A stretch of 64,000 nt of DNA from Lichenostomus cassidix (lineage: Eukaryota; Chordata; Aves; Passeriformes; Meliphagidae), in assembly GCA_008360975.2 (NCBI GenBank), contig CM039211.1, positions 67,174,565 through 67,238,564 of the forward strand. Direction: 5' to 3'. Under the pieces are notes generated by a model. The model did no database searches. It worked only from the letters and a program-made list of their open reading frames with translations, and was not told the DNA's origin. The position numbers were made by a program, and so were the translations under genes. Shown here piece by piece: positions 1 to 16,500 of this stretch (positions within the stretch are counted from its first letter, which is position 1; each line of letters starts with the position of its first letter).

Positions 1-68
1 AATACTTGTCTGCTTTGAGACTACTGTTGAGTATAATATCACAGAAAAATGTGTCTTTCTTCTTTCAG

Positions 69-129
69 GACGGACACAAGGACTGGATATTTTCAATTGC
101 ATGGATCAGTGATACTATGGCTGTTTCTG
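69..129 (+). CDS. DCAF12: DCAF12 internal coding exon (DGHKDW...AVSG)
   Basis: This exon encodes DGHKDWIFSIAWISDTMAVSG, part of one WD40 blade. It follows a polypyrimidine tract with acceptor TTTCAG (AG at 67-68) and begins at a codon boundary (GAC). It ends with one base of a split Gly codon before donor GTAAAG at 130. The open frame continues past the exon in both directions but only these 61 nt are homologous, so the longer ORF is not the gene product. Confidence 0.95.
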
Positions 130-2671
130 GTAAAGTCAGATTTTCTCCCTTAAGTTTATTTTGTTTGTGTTTTTTAACTTTCCTGCTCTCCAAATTTTAT
201 ATTGATGTACAACATTTGATAAGTGTTAGGAAAGCACCTCTGTTAGGGCATTTGAAACCACTTGGAACTACCTAGGCTATTTAAGCACTTCTTGGACTTA
301 CTACAGTGCTTCATTTTATTTTGTTATAGGGCCTTGGTCTAGATCTGATTTTTCTAGTATTAGAATATTACTGTGTTTCTAGTGAGGGGATGTTGGAACA
401 ATGAGTTACAGGAGAAGAGAAGTGGAATCAAGTGGGCTGTTGGTTATCGGTTAAGAACTTCGGAATACTTCAGATCAATATCAGTTTCCTGAAGTCATGT
501 GAAAGACTAATTAATGAAAATTGAGTTTGTCTTGCCAAGCTCTCAGTACAGTTGTGTATGTGTGTTGTATATATGCACTTGTACTATCGCAGTTAATACA
601 GAAGGCTGTAATAAAGAAACACAGTTACTGACTTTTTAGTAGCTACTTGTGTAACTTCATAAAGAGTTACTTACCTAAAGGCAAAAATGGTGATGCTGTT
701 GCATTTGTTTAGTAGTTTACTGCCCTTCTCTGCTGACATGGTATTCTGTACATGGAGTTGTCAAACTGTAGGTGGCAGAAAATTATGACAGTCTTATTTA
801 CAAGTCACATATTTGAATTGTTGGTTTAGTTTAGTAGGATTTTTTTTCGCCAAACCTGAAAAGCTAACCTTGCAATTTTATTTTTGCATTCAATATAAAA
901 GTTGATCCTTGCAAGTCTCTACCTCAGATATCTACAAAAACTCCCCCACATTCAAGCTAGTAAGCTTGAAGAGAACAGCACAGAAGATTACAGATGACCA
1001 GGGGAAAGATAAGGACCGGACAGAATGCACAGCTTGTGAGATTGAACTGTATTGACTCAATATTTTCTAAAGGTCAAGGCTGGATGTATGAGTGGAAGGC
1101 TGCCATGTTCTCTGCTGTGGTGCTTATAGCAAGCAGGATGTAGGTTCCAGTCTCCACACCTCAGATACCAGGGAAAATTTGTTGAAAGCAGCTAGCAAGA
1201 CTAAACTGAACTCTTCAGAACTCATTGATGACCGTAATTAAGAGGACAAAAAGACAACTAATTTCTGACATGGTTTTAATTTTACAGATTTCAATTGCAT
1301 CTGTATCTGAAAATGTGGAGCAGAAATACTTGAATTCCAGACATTGAGGATATAGCAAGTATTTTTATGGCAAAAGCTCCAGATGAGATGAATAATTCTC
1401 AGGATGGCATGAGCTTAGGGTAGCAAATGATATCTGCTTGGCTTCAGGGCTAACCAGCTGAGCAAGGTACACGGACTTCTTCCCATGCCACGGCCATTTA
1501 AAGGGACAGCTTCCTCCGAAAGTATGTTAAGATGTTCAGAAATTTTGCTGCTGAGTATTCAGCCTCTGTAACAAACAAGATTAGGTGCCAGTAAAACCAA
1601 TGGCATGTGGCTGGATGGTGCTGCCTGTTGTTATGCAAGTGCCATTAGGATGGCCCTTTTTGTATTTGTCTCTAGTAGGTGATAGTGGCAAATGCCTGAA
1701 TCTGTCTGTGCGGAACAAAGGCATTTCTGCTGTGCTAGACCATCCCTGTTGCCACAAGATGTTTTACTTTACTGTCTTTGCAGTTTCTCCCTTAAGAGGT
1801 AGCAAACTGGATAAATTTAATAGCCTCATAGACAGGTAGTATTTTCTGGCATCTTCATTATGAATTTCTTTTGACAGAGTTTTTCACGTTGTGTAGGGAA
1901 GAAATTGAGGCACCTATCAAATCTGTCAGAGTTGACTTAGATGGAAGTGAGTTGCCTGAACACTAGAAGGGATGTGTGTAAAGCCTTGGATTAAACACGT
2001 GCTGATGTGTGAACCAAAGGGATTCAGCTTTCTTCATACAGTGTTCTTAACATTAGTGACTCATATTTTGGATTAATATCTTCAAATTCAGTAGAAAAAT
2101 GAGTTCTTGCTTGTTTAAGCTAAGTTACATTCTTTAAGGAAGAAATGGAACAGGTTTTAGCAAAATAATTTTTCTAATAGATTTCATCCAAAGTGGTACA
2201 AATTGTGATTTGAAATAGATGTTACCGTTCAGTTCATGAAGGAGTGTGTACTGAGCCGTAAGAATACTGATAGAAATCAAGTAAACCCAAATTGGCATAA
2301 ACCTAGCTAGGGTTTTTTTGGGGATTTTTTTGCATCAGTTTAACAGAGTTTTTCACCAAGGCTGAGAATAACAGGCTTAGGCTGAACCTATAGTGTTTTG
2401 AGTTCACTCTATGTATGAGATGATGATAATTGTGGCACAGGGTTGTAGGTTTTGATGCATCCTAATCAATTTGAAAACATGAGATGGTCTAGCTGCTTGA
2501 AAACCATGTAGACAGTTGACAGTGAGTTCATAATATCATGAACTTTACAGCTCAGTAAAACCATGCTTTTTAAAATAATAATTAATATATGATTGCTCCT
2601 TTTTTTGAGGAGAGGAGTTCTGTGTATGTGGAATGGACTCTTTATTTTTGGACTATTTATTATTTGATCAG
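130..2671 (+). other. DCAF12: DCAF12 intron
   Basis: This is non-coding sequence between the GTAAAG donor at 130 and the AG at 2670-2671. I see no conserved element, structured RNA or recognisable repeat in it. The short open frames here show no coding homology. Confidence 0.85.
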
Positions 2672-2865
2672 GTTCCCGGGATGGTTCAATGGGTCTCTGG
2701 GAAGTCACAGAGGATGTGCTGTCCAAAAGTGATGCCAGGCATAATCTCTCTCAAGTTCCTGTCTATGCTCACATAACACACAGTGCTCTGAAGGATATCC
2801 CCAAGGAGAACACCAATCCTGACAACTGTAAGGTCCGAGCATTGGCTTTCAACAATAAGAACAAG
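2672..2865 (+). CDS. DCAF12: DCAF12 internal coding exon (SRDGSMGLWEV...FNNKNK)
   Basis: The exon starts with the last two bases of a split Gly codon, reads SRDGSMGLWEVTEDVLSK and continues through the VYAHITHSALKDIPKE segment to KVRALAFNNKNK. The acceptor is the AG at 2670-2671 and the donor is GTTAGT at 2866. Its 194 nt (2 plus 64 codons) end at a codon boundary. The GLWEV tail closes one WD40 blade and KVRALAF opens the next. The residues match vertebrate DCAF12 with conservative changes only. Confidence 0.96.
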
Positions 2866-3956
2866 GTTAGTAAGATAAACAAGACAGTTGAGAAGTCCTA
2901 AAACTGTCCCTATGTATCAGAAAAAATAAAAAGTTACCTAAGTAGAAGATAGTGGAAAAGCAAGCTAATATGTTTTTCTATTATTCTTTTGCATCCCTGT
3001 CCTGTGAGGTGGTAGTCTTAATCTGCTATGTCTGCTTCTGCCCCAGGGGAATGGAGGAGCCCAGAAGGAAAAAAACCAACCCCAGACATTTTAGAAAGCA
3101 CACTTTTTCTGTGGGTTTCCTTTTAGGTTTGCATCCTAAGCAGGGCAATAAAGGAATATTTACAAGAAGCCGATAAAGAGCCAAAACACCTCTTGTAGCT
3201 TGAATCCTATTCCTGAGAGCTGTTTCTGCTTTCCTTTGCTTTCTGTGAAGACCAGCTAACATTTAGCAGTTCCTGTTTTGATGGCTGAATTCTTTCTGGA
3301 TTGCTCAGCAAGTGAAGTGACTGACTCACAGGGCAGGCACTAGTGCTTGCTTTGGGGTTATTTTGTTGGTATTTGACAAACAATAAATGTCAACCTCCCC
3401 CATCCTGATCTCCTGTTATTACTAGTGGGAGTAGCAATTCATCCTCCATCACTTTTTTCCCCCCTGCCCTCAAGGAACAGAAAAGATCTGAATCAAAGGT
3501 GGGTGTGCTGTCGGAAGCACAGTGCTCCTGTAGCCTTTATTTTTCACAATAGCTGTTACCTATTCCTCTGTGATGGAGATTTTGTGTAGCTTTTTCAGTA
3601 GAGTAGTGCCTGACATTTGCTTCAGGGTTAGAATCAGTGTGGGACCTACTGAAGAAAGTTGTCAACTCTAGATTGTACCGTCTAATAATTCATTATTTGA
3701 TTGGCTAGCAAGATTCTGAGTTTTAAAAGTTACTGTTATTTTCTCTTTTGTTAATTTTTATTCTACTTGATGCTTTTGCAATGTATTGCATTCTGTAAAG
3801 ATAAGTAAAAAATGAAAATTTATCTTGATAGAACCTTTACAGGATTATGGATGAGTTCAACCCAGAGTGTGCAGCCTGCCAAGTAGAGAGTGTGAGTTTG
3901 TAAGGATATCTATAATACAGAAACTAACTCTCTTCCTTTTTTTCCCCTTTTTATAG

Positions 3957-4022
3957 GAACTGGGAGCTGTGTCCCTGGATGGGTATTTTCATCTTTGGAA
4001 AGCAGAGCACACACTATCAAAG
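3957..4022 (+). CDS. DCAF12: DCAF12 internal coding exon (ELGAVSLDGYFHLWK...)
   Basis: A 66-nt exon of exactly 22 codons encodes ELGAVSLDGYFHLWKAEHTL and two further residues, finishing a WD40 blade with the FHLW motif. It is flanked by a strong pyrimidine tract plus TATAG acceptor and an AAG|GTGCTT donor. It is phase 0 at both ends and joins in frame to both neighbouring exons. Confidence 0.95.
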
Positions 4023-4651
4023 GTGCTTTTCTGTTTGTTGGAGTTAAACTTCCAAAACTGCAAGCAATTAAGGCTGTTCACTATTTTTCATCTCCTTCAA
4101 ATATTTGAAGAGCAGCAATGTTTGTAAAACACTTAAAAATTCTATGTAAAATGAAATGTCCTAAAATTTGGAGCTTGAAGAGGAGAGAAACTCTTCACTC
4201 CCCCTATTTTTGAGGGCAGGAAGTATTCGTAACTTTCTGCCAGTTCTGGGTTAGCTGAAGTGAACTGTTCTGTAGAATATGGTGGATACTTGATTAGTAG
4301 AGAATTCATAAAGGAAGTTGCACTTATTTAAGTGTAATGGCAGATCACACCCAGACTTAACCTCTGAGACCTAATGTCTCTTTGCTCCTTGCTAAAGAAA
4401 TAGCAGCAGCTTAGAAGGATCTAAAACAGTTTATCAAAATGTCCATTTTTCTTGGATTCAGCCTTTACTGTCTCAGTTTGCTTCAGATAAGGCACCCATC
4501 ACTTTCAAGTTTTTCCCTCTGGGTCTTATTTTTCATCTGCATTTTGTGTTTTTTCTCCGTGCAACTTCCTAGAACATAGCTTACAGAATTGTTCTGTTAA
4601 CACCTTACTCTTTTCTCCTAACGGGTTGATTTTTATTTTTTCTGTTTGCAG

Positions 4652-4814
4652 TTACTTTCCACAAAGTTGCCATACTGCAGGGAGAACGTGTGTTTGGCTT
4701 ATGGTCAGGAGTGGTCAGTGTATGCAGTAGGATCACAGGCACATGTCTCCTTTCTGGATCCGAGGCAGCCTTCTCACAACGTTAAATCCGTCTGTTCCAA
4801 AGAACGAGGCAGTG
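4652..4814 (+). CDS. DCAF12: DCAF12 internal coding exon ([12 protein letters not shown]...ERGSG)
   Basis: The exon starts after TTTGCAG and encodes [20 protein letters not shown], then the [18 protein letters not shown] blade, and finishes at CSKERGS plus the first base of a Gly codon before GTAAGA. Its length is 163 nt (54 codons plus 1). The conserved FLDPR occupies the place of a WD-type terminal motif. Sequence similarity stops abruptly at the donor. Confidence 0.96.
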
Positions 4815-8677
<3,863 letters not shown>

Positions 8678-9391
8678 TAGGAGACCCAGTATACAGGAAC
8701 TGGTGTCGGGCTTGAGCCAATTATTTTTGGACCTGTTGTGTAAAATGTGTCCCACTCAAACTGTTTACCTAACCAATAACTAATAATGAAGAGCAAGAAG
8801 TCCTGCAGAATTGCTTGTTAGAAAAGCTTTTTGAAAGGATACTGAAGATTATTTGCTTGACTGTCGCGCATAGTGACTACAGTTCTTTGCACTGATTCAT
8901 AAATTAACTAGATTTTATATCTTTACATTTTCAAATGGAATCTAACTTCTTCTATTTTTCAGAACCTCAAACAGAAAATAAATTGTCTTTCTCTAAAGCC
9001 GTGGTAATCTAATGTGGTACTTGGAGCAAGGAAGTTTCAATTTAATAATGCAATTTTAGAAACTGGAGGTAATGCCACAGCAGGCACTTGAGTTTGGTTT
9101 CCTGTATGTTATCATAAAGCAGTTAATGGCTTTGTTTAACATAGCTCCATTATCTTTTGTATCACTGCAACATCCCTACCCTCTTCACCTCCCCTCCCCT
9201 TCCAATGTTTGGCCTAAATATTCTCAGAAAAAGCTTCAGGACAGCTCTGGTATCTTTTAGTTGACCTATATGAAGCTTCAGGATTGTTCAGAGGAAATAC
9301 CCATTTTTGGGCTCTGGCTGCTCCCTTCTGCTTTTGTGAAATAGAATTTTGAGTTTGTTTGGCAACAATAACAATCTAAACTTTCCTTTGA

Positions 9392-9553
<162 letters not shown>

Positions 9554-10590
9554 TAATAACTCTTCATTCTGATGCTGATCTTTACACAGATTTCCACTTT
9601 GCTTTTCCTTTTTTTAACAACAAAATTGTGTGATGCCATTGATTCCTGATTTAAACACAAGTTATTTTTTGGCGGAGTTTTCTGTTGGTCTCCAACAGTT
9701 TTGTACATCTTTTTGAACCAGTTTTTTGCTTTAACCTCCTTGATCCTTTATATGGAGGGGTTTTGAAGTCCTTTTTTATTGTATTTACTCCAAATGACTC
9801 TTCCCCCCCCATTTAGGCTGTCTTGGCCATGTGCCCCCTCCTCTACTTTGCTGTGAGGTAGGATTCCTTTCTTATAGAGTGGTTGCTCCTGAGCTTTCTG
9901 TGAAAGTCTTGGGGCTGCATGTGTGCAGGTACTTTGTGTCAGCCACATTACCTGGAGTGAGGACTACTTGTAATTAAAAAATATTAAAAATATTTATAAG
10001 AGATAAGCTACTACTTTATCTGCAGAGCCTGGCCCTGGCCTGGGTTGATCTTATTTTTTAAAAGTACAAGTCTAATGACACTGTTTATATGTAGAGGGAT
10101 ATGGTAATTTTAAGCTGTACTCACTGGAGCCCAGGGATGGATTCCCTAGGGGTATTGCCCATCAAAGCTGAAGCGCAGGAGTTTTTTTTAAAAGTGCAGT
10201 TGTGTTCAAGTGGTAGTTTTCAGCAGTGCCAGGAGCAAAAACCAATCTGTTTCTTCACTGCTCGTCCCAGGTAGCAGCTTGCACAACTGGAGTTTGTATA
10301 GGCTGTTCTGCAGTGTGGCTGTTGCAGGGTGACATTACATTGAGGGCTGCAGAGGTGCTGAGAGGAAATGGGGGCTAATTATTCAAAATGAACTAAATCT
10401 GTCTGTTCCCCAGATGAAACATGGTTTCTAAGTATGCTGTTAGGATAGCTTTTAAGTTCTTCATAAACTGCCTAAAACCTAGGACCTTTTTTTATCCCAG
10501 GTTGTGGAAATTTTTCCCCTTTTTGCTGTTTTGGTTGGCCATCTGCTCAAATAAGCCATGGAATAAATAAACTATTTTTTTTTTCTCCAA
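9554..10590 (+). other. DCAF12: DCAF12 3' UTR and polyadenylation signal
   Basis: No coding homology follows the stop. Two overlapping AATAAA hexamers (10562-10567 and 10566-10571), followed by a T-rich tract, are the first canonical poly(A) signals downstream of the stop. They predict cleavage around 10585-10595. The exact end is inferred; no transcript data are visible here. Confidence 0.7.
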
Positions 10591-13500
10591 GATTAAAGAG
10601 TGCATCTTGGACTTTACTAATGGAAGTGAGAAGCTTTCCATGAAGGAGGATAGCTTGGTGTTACCTCACTTTGCACAAGCATATGCTGTAGGAGAGGCTC
10701 AGGCTTTTCCTTCTGCATTCAGACTCCTTCCAACTTCACCTGGGACTGGGAGGGGAGAACAGGTCCAGTGCCCTTCAGGTCCAGCTGTGAAGCATGTGCA
10801 TCCCAGGGTGATGGTCTTGCCCAATGCTCAGCTAAAATGCAAGACCCCAGGGTGTTCCTCCTTTTGGCAGGCACCAAACTTTCAGCTTGTTACTGGTGCC
10901 TCTGTTCTCTGCTGAAAGTAATGCCTTTCCCCTGACATTCGTGGAGCAGTGTGCCTGTACCTCACAGCTTTGGTGTAAAATGCACAGTTGGTTGAAGCTG
11001 AGAGGAAAGACAAAGCTGGCACATGCTGTGTTCTCCCATCTCTGTGAGAGATCACAGCTACCACTGCAGGTCCTACCCACAGCCCAGAGCTAGTCTGCAA
11101 ATGTCTGCAGTCTCTCTCCGTACTCAGTATCTATCAGTAACACCAAGCACTGAGCATCAGGCTTGAGATCCAGTTGGTATGGAGACCTGGATGGAAATCC
11201 TATGAGGAGCGCAGTTCCCTCTTGTCAGTGTGGAAATCCTGGCATGAGAAGAGCTCTCTCCCAGGTGTGCACCTGTCCCAGAAATATAATTTGCACTAAG
11301 CAGTGACACTAAGGTGCTTCACAAACACCATCTTCTGGTGTTTCATAATTGTACTTCCCATTGTGGTGTCATTGCTTAAACTGCATCAGTTCAAGGTACT
11401 GTGTGTATGGTTAGTCAGGCTTTTCTCTGAAAAGGGCAAATTATATACCGTGGGGTAGCTGCTTTGATTTTAGGGGTTTAGAACAGTGGAAGTATGCAAA
11501 GAAAAACAAGTCTTGGAGAAGTATGGCAGGATTTGTGTTTCTACAGCTACTGTGTAAGATCATTCTGTCACAATGAACATGTTCTGCTTTGTTGGGTTTT
11601 TTTTTGGTTTTTTTCCAATTTAGTTTGAAGGTTTTTTGGTTGGTTTTTTTTAAGAAGCTAGACACGTGAGTCTACTTGAGTGGATTAGTCATGTGCATTC
11701 CAGTTCTGCTGAAGCAACAGTTAATAGCTGGGAATTTAGTGTCAGCAGTGCCAAATGAAAACTCCTGGTCTGAAAATTCTAGCCCTGATGGTGATCCTTT
11801 AACTGAAGCGTATTTTAGGCCATGATGATGGGGAAAAAGGGTATTTGGATGGACAGAGATTCAGCCTTCAAACACAGAGACTGATTTTTCTCAGTCTCCC
11901 AAGTTACTGAACATGCACCAGTGGAAATTGACTCTGACTGCTGACTCTGATCTCTGCAAGTACCTCAATATGTGCTCCTAAAGCTTGGTAATGTGAGTGC
12001 CCTTTTCCTCCTTTTTTTTTCTCCTTAGCTCTGCACAATTCTCAGATGAATCTGGACAATGATGTAAAATTCCTCAAGTCTCACATACTTCTGTGTATTC
12101 TGGTTTCAGGATGCTTTCTTGCAAAAATAACTTCTTATGAGAAGAGAGCCATCTTGGTTGCTGTATGAAAATCCCCACAAAAAACTGGAACCAAACTAGA
12201 GAGTGCTGCAAGCACACAAAGAAATTGTGCCAGAGATAATGTAATTTCTAGCTAGTTTCAGTAGTTTTAAATGCTTAAAGCAGGACAGATGTTAAGTTTC
12301 AGAATATTTTTCTGGTTGGTCATACATCACTTTTGTTACAATCACTGTTAGAAATTGAGGCAGAGAAAGGTGATGATGATTTGCCAACTTCCAAAGATGA
12401 GTGATAGCAGAAAAATTCAACTTGTCTTGACTTTCATTTTGTTGCCCTGTTGGGTTAGATATCTACTGAAATTCAGGATCATGGTTAGAAATGCAGAGTT
12501 TCCCATCCAAGTGCAGGAATGGTGGCTCCACAGCAGGGAGTCTCCAGGCTCCACAGAGAGGTGAGTTTGGTACCCTGTTCAAAAGGCAGATACGCCCCTG
12601 CAGTGGAGTGAGCTCAGTCTGATGACTGCCTTTCAGCAGCTTGAACAGCTTGCTGTGCGCTGCTGAGACCCAATGGCATACATAGATTCAGACCATCTTA
12701 GCTTTTCCACTGTGTCTTCAAGAGTTCCCTGCCTTGGCCTTTCCTGCCTGCTAGGATGGTTTGTTTGGGGTTGGCTCTAACCCAAATTATAGCAATCTTT
12801 GCTGTAACGATATTGTCCTTGCAGAGGTGCTCTCTGTTGAGCAGATATGGGCTTGCTGGCATATTGTTAACCTGTGCTCAAGACCTTCAATTTGCTTTAT
12901 TTTAACTGGGTGGAAGTTGAAGGCAGGCTCAGACTGTTGAACTGGGCAGTTGCCCTTGTACATGTTTGACTGATGTGATTACACAGTAGCAGTCTGTTCT
13001 GGGTGGGGAACATAACTCTGGTTTATCTCACTTAAAGGAGAGAGAAGAACTAGCATAACATGCCTTCAGACAGGCTGCTGTTGACATCTCAGTCATGTGT
13101 GATCTTTTGTGCTACCAGTGAGTGTAGGAAGCAGTTCATTTTACTGCTCAGCTCTTTTCAGTAGACTGCCATGTTAATTTGGGTATCTTTGGGTATTACA
13201 TTTTCAGTATTCATAACCGGTAATCAAACTAGTGAGTCAGTTATGGGTTTGGTAATACCTAGCTTGTAAATACTGGGTAGCAATTCCTGAGTAACAGCTG
13301 GGTGTTAAATCATGGGGCATTCCGGAAGAATCAGAAGCTACTTTGCAGTGTTGGCTTGAGCACAGCAATAAGGGTTATGCTCACCCTCTTCACTGAACAC
13401 CTTACTCATGTAATTCCTCTAGCTTTCTCCCTTGTACAGTCAAGTCTTGTAGGGAAAATTGCTAGTGCTCTCCTCTGGTGCTTTCTGGGATTGCACTAAA

Positions 13501-16500
13501 GAAGTGAGTCCATTTGTTTGAGTCCATCCCTCATCAGTGCTGCTGCTGTTAGTTTGAGGTGAGTAAATTACCAAAGAATAGTTGTTAGTAGGTTTATGTT
13601 GCTAGACTCAGTTGTTCATTTTACTCATAGATTGATTTTTAAGATCATTGCTGGACTTAGCCTGTTCACAAAGGTTACACTCGTATTGTGGGTGACTCTT
13701 GTGACTCTTCATGAGAGGAATTCCTGAATTGCATTAAGGGGTTTATATTTGTTGCCTCCATTTTAGGGCTTTGTTGTCAGTATTTTATATCTAAAGGATT
13801 AAAATACTTGGGGATCATTCTCTTCCAGAATTTCATCCTGCTTCCTTTACCTGAGCACTTGCTTTGTATATAGCTTGCAGCTGCAAAATTAACAGATTAA
13901 ATTTATGATCCAGCTATGTCAAGTGGTGCTTTGGTGTATTAATTTGTGCCACTCAGCTGAGAGGCATTTACAGGCCTTGTGAACTGCTGTGACTCACCTA
14001 GTGCAGGTGTGAAACAAAGCAGGCTTGCCTAGACCCTTCATCGAGGTCACTTGTTTGCTTTGTTTGCAAGAAACCAGGGACAGGTGGGCTGTCAGTTACG
14101 GCATGTTGGAAAGCAGCAGCACCTCTCAGCAGCCAGGTGGGAGCTCTGAGGTCTGTTTTTAGTGGTCTGATACCCTTATTTTCAAGAAACCCACTTTTCC
14201 AAGGTGTCTGGTATCTTCTTAATTAGCTTCTTTTTCAATTGCTGCTATGACTAAATTACTGGACTGGGGTACAGCTGGTTCCTAAGGAACACTTGCAGAG
14301 CTTTGTGTGATGCAGGTGGAGCTGATCCTCTGGACAGCCCATGCTGAGCCAGGGACTCCTGATCTACCAGGCACAAACTTTTCAGCTTAAAGCCAAGTGA
14401 AAATCCCTTTGTGCCCTGCTGGTCTCCCCACAGTCTGAGCCCGTGGTGTGGCCACAACTTAAAATGCATTTCTGAGTGTTGCAGTGCCCTCACTAACTTT
14501 TTTGAAAGTCTGAGCAGACACCCAGGACAAGGGAGAGTGGGAAAAGAGCACAGCCACATCTTGTGTGAGGTGCTCTCCTTTGCCCCTGTATGAGGATGGG
14601 CAAGGGACAGCAGAGAAACAGTGTTGGGCAAACAGTGTTTGGTGTGGCTCTCAAGACTCCTGAAGAATTTAAAAACTAGAGGGGATACATGAAAACTTCA
14701 TCAGAAACATCTTTGAGAGATCAAGTATATATCTGTGATTTTTTTGTTTTCTCTGTATTAATTTTCAATGATAAAATTAGGAAGTATATATTTGCTTGTG
14801 GTGCTTTCTTCATGAAAACCATGTGGTACTTGGCTAATTAAAAGAATGCTCCTGCAGAAAGGAATCTTCCCATTTCCTAACAGCCTTTCCCACTAGTATC
14901 CTGCTGGGAGCAGTATGGTCTAAGAAAGTGCACAGAGATTTAAAATGGAGTGTCAGGGTTGGCAGAGTTGGGAAAATGTGGGCTGCCTGACTGTTTCTAT
15001 ACCCAAAAAACCACCAACACTTGATTGTATACAAATTGTGGTCGTTGTACTGAAACTGAGAGGGTGTATAAAACCTCTTGCAACATAATGCAACGTCTTT
15101 AGTCCTAGATTCTTTTGAATTCATTCTTTTGCCTTCAGGACAAAAAATTAAGCAGTCAATACACTGTTTTCTTAGGAACTGCTTTTCTAGATTCCCTTAC
15201 TTAAAGGGAAAATTCAGGTGCTGAATCTTACAATCTCATTAAACTTGTACTTTTTATTTGCTCATTCACCTGGTCTCTTTTAATTTCTAAGGCCTCCCAC
15301 AGTCTCAGGGTATAAATCACTATGACTCATCCAAATAGTACTGAAATGGACCAACCAGAGGTTAATGTGCCTTCCTCTTCTGGTACCTTGATCTTTGTAA
15401 AGTTATCTCAAACCTGTCATTGTTTTAGGACTGGGTACATGCATTGTCTTTTTCTAAGATGTATGTGTTGAAATCGCAACAGGTTTGTACTGTTACATGT
15501 GACTTGTTCCATTCATGTTAGGATGTGTAGACACAAATCAATGCACTGGTTGGTCTTGGTATCAGTCTTGCCAGTGACACTTCTCAGTGCTTGCTTGTGT
15601 GTCCATATGTACATAAATGCTGGATCTTCCCCACTGCCTGTGGTGCATAAGATGCACAAAATACACAGGGTGTTTTAAAATTTGCAGTGATCACAACTTG
15701 TTGCCTGAAGGCAGGATGTCCTACAGTGAACTGTTTTTAATGGTTTTTTTTCCCAAATATTTTTAATAAGATCCAATGCCTTGAGGGGAAAAAAAACAAC
15801 CAGGACTTGCTGATACTTGATGGCTTGTGTTCTGAATCCAGGGTCTGATGTTTGTTAACAACTCCTCCAAATCCACCCAGCTAACAGAGGCTTTCTCAGC
15901 TTGTTTCTGTCATGAGCTATATCAGAAACAGCACTGAATCCCGAACTATCACAGAAGCTGTCAAGCAGGGTAGTAACAGCTCTCTTCAGATATTACAGTG
16001 CACATTTTTTAACTGTGAGATAAAACTGTTCAAAGTTATTGATAACAGCTTGAAAATGGAACAGTGGGAAATTGCAGATAGTATGTGAAACCAGACTGTC
16101 TGCACATGGGGCTCAGTGTTCTGTTACTTTACAAATTGTTTCTCCTCTGAAAAGTTTTAGGGTTTTTTTCAATACAAAGATATTATACATCTGGCTTAGT
16201 TTTCTAAGGATATCTTTGTTTACAGTCAAACTGACATCTGGAATTTGGGCTGAGTTTCTGTTTCTTATGTAGACTATGATTGATTTCTGCCCCATAAGAG
16301 CATGGAAACAGGAACATATCTTCACTTGCTGTGGCCTTCCATGGGCATGCCTATGCATAATTAACCGAATTACAGTACTGCACTCTGTTGATCCTTGAGG
16401 CTACCTTTGTATTTAGAATCAGCATAAGTCATCAGTGTATTGACATTAATACATGGTCATGGAGCTCTAAGGTCTGTGTGTTTTCTGTGCTAACTGTTCT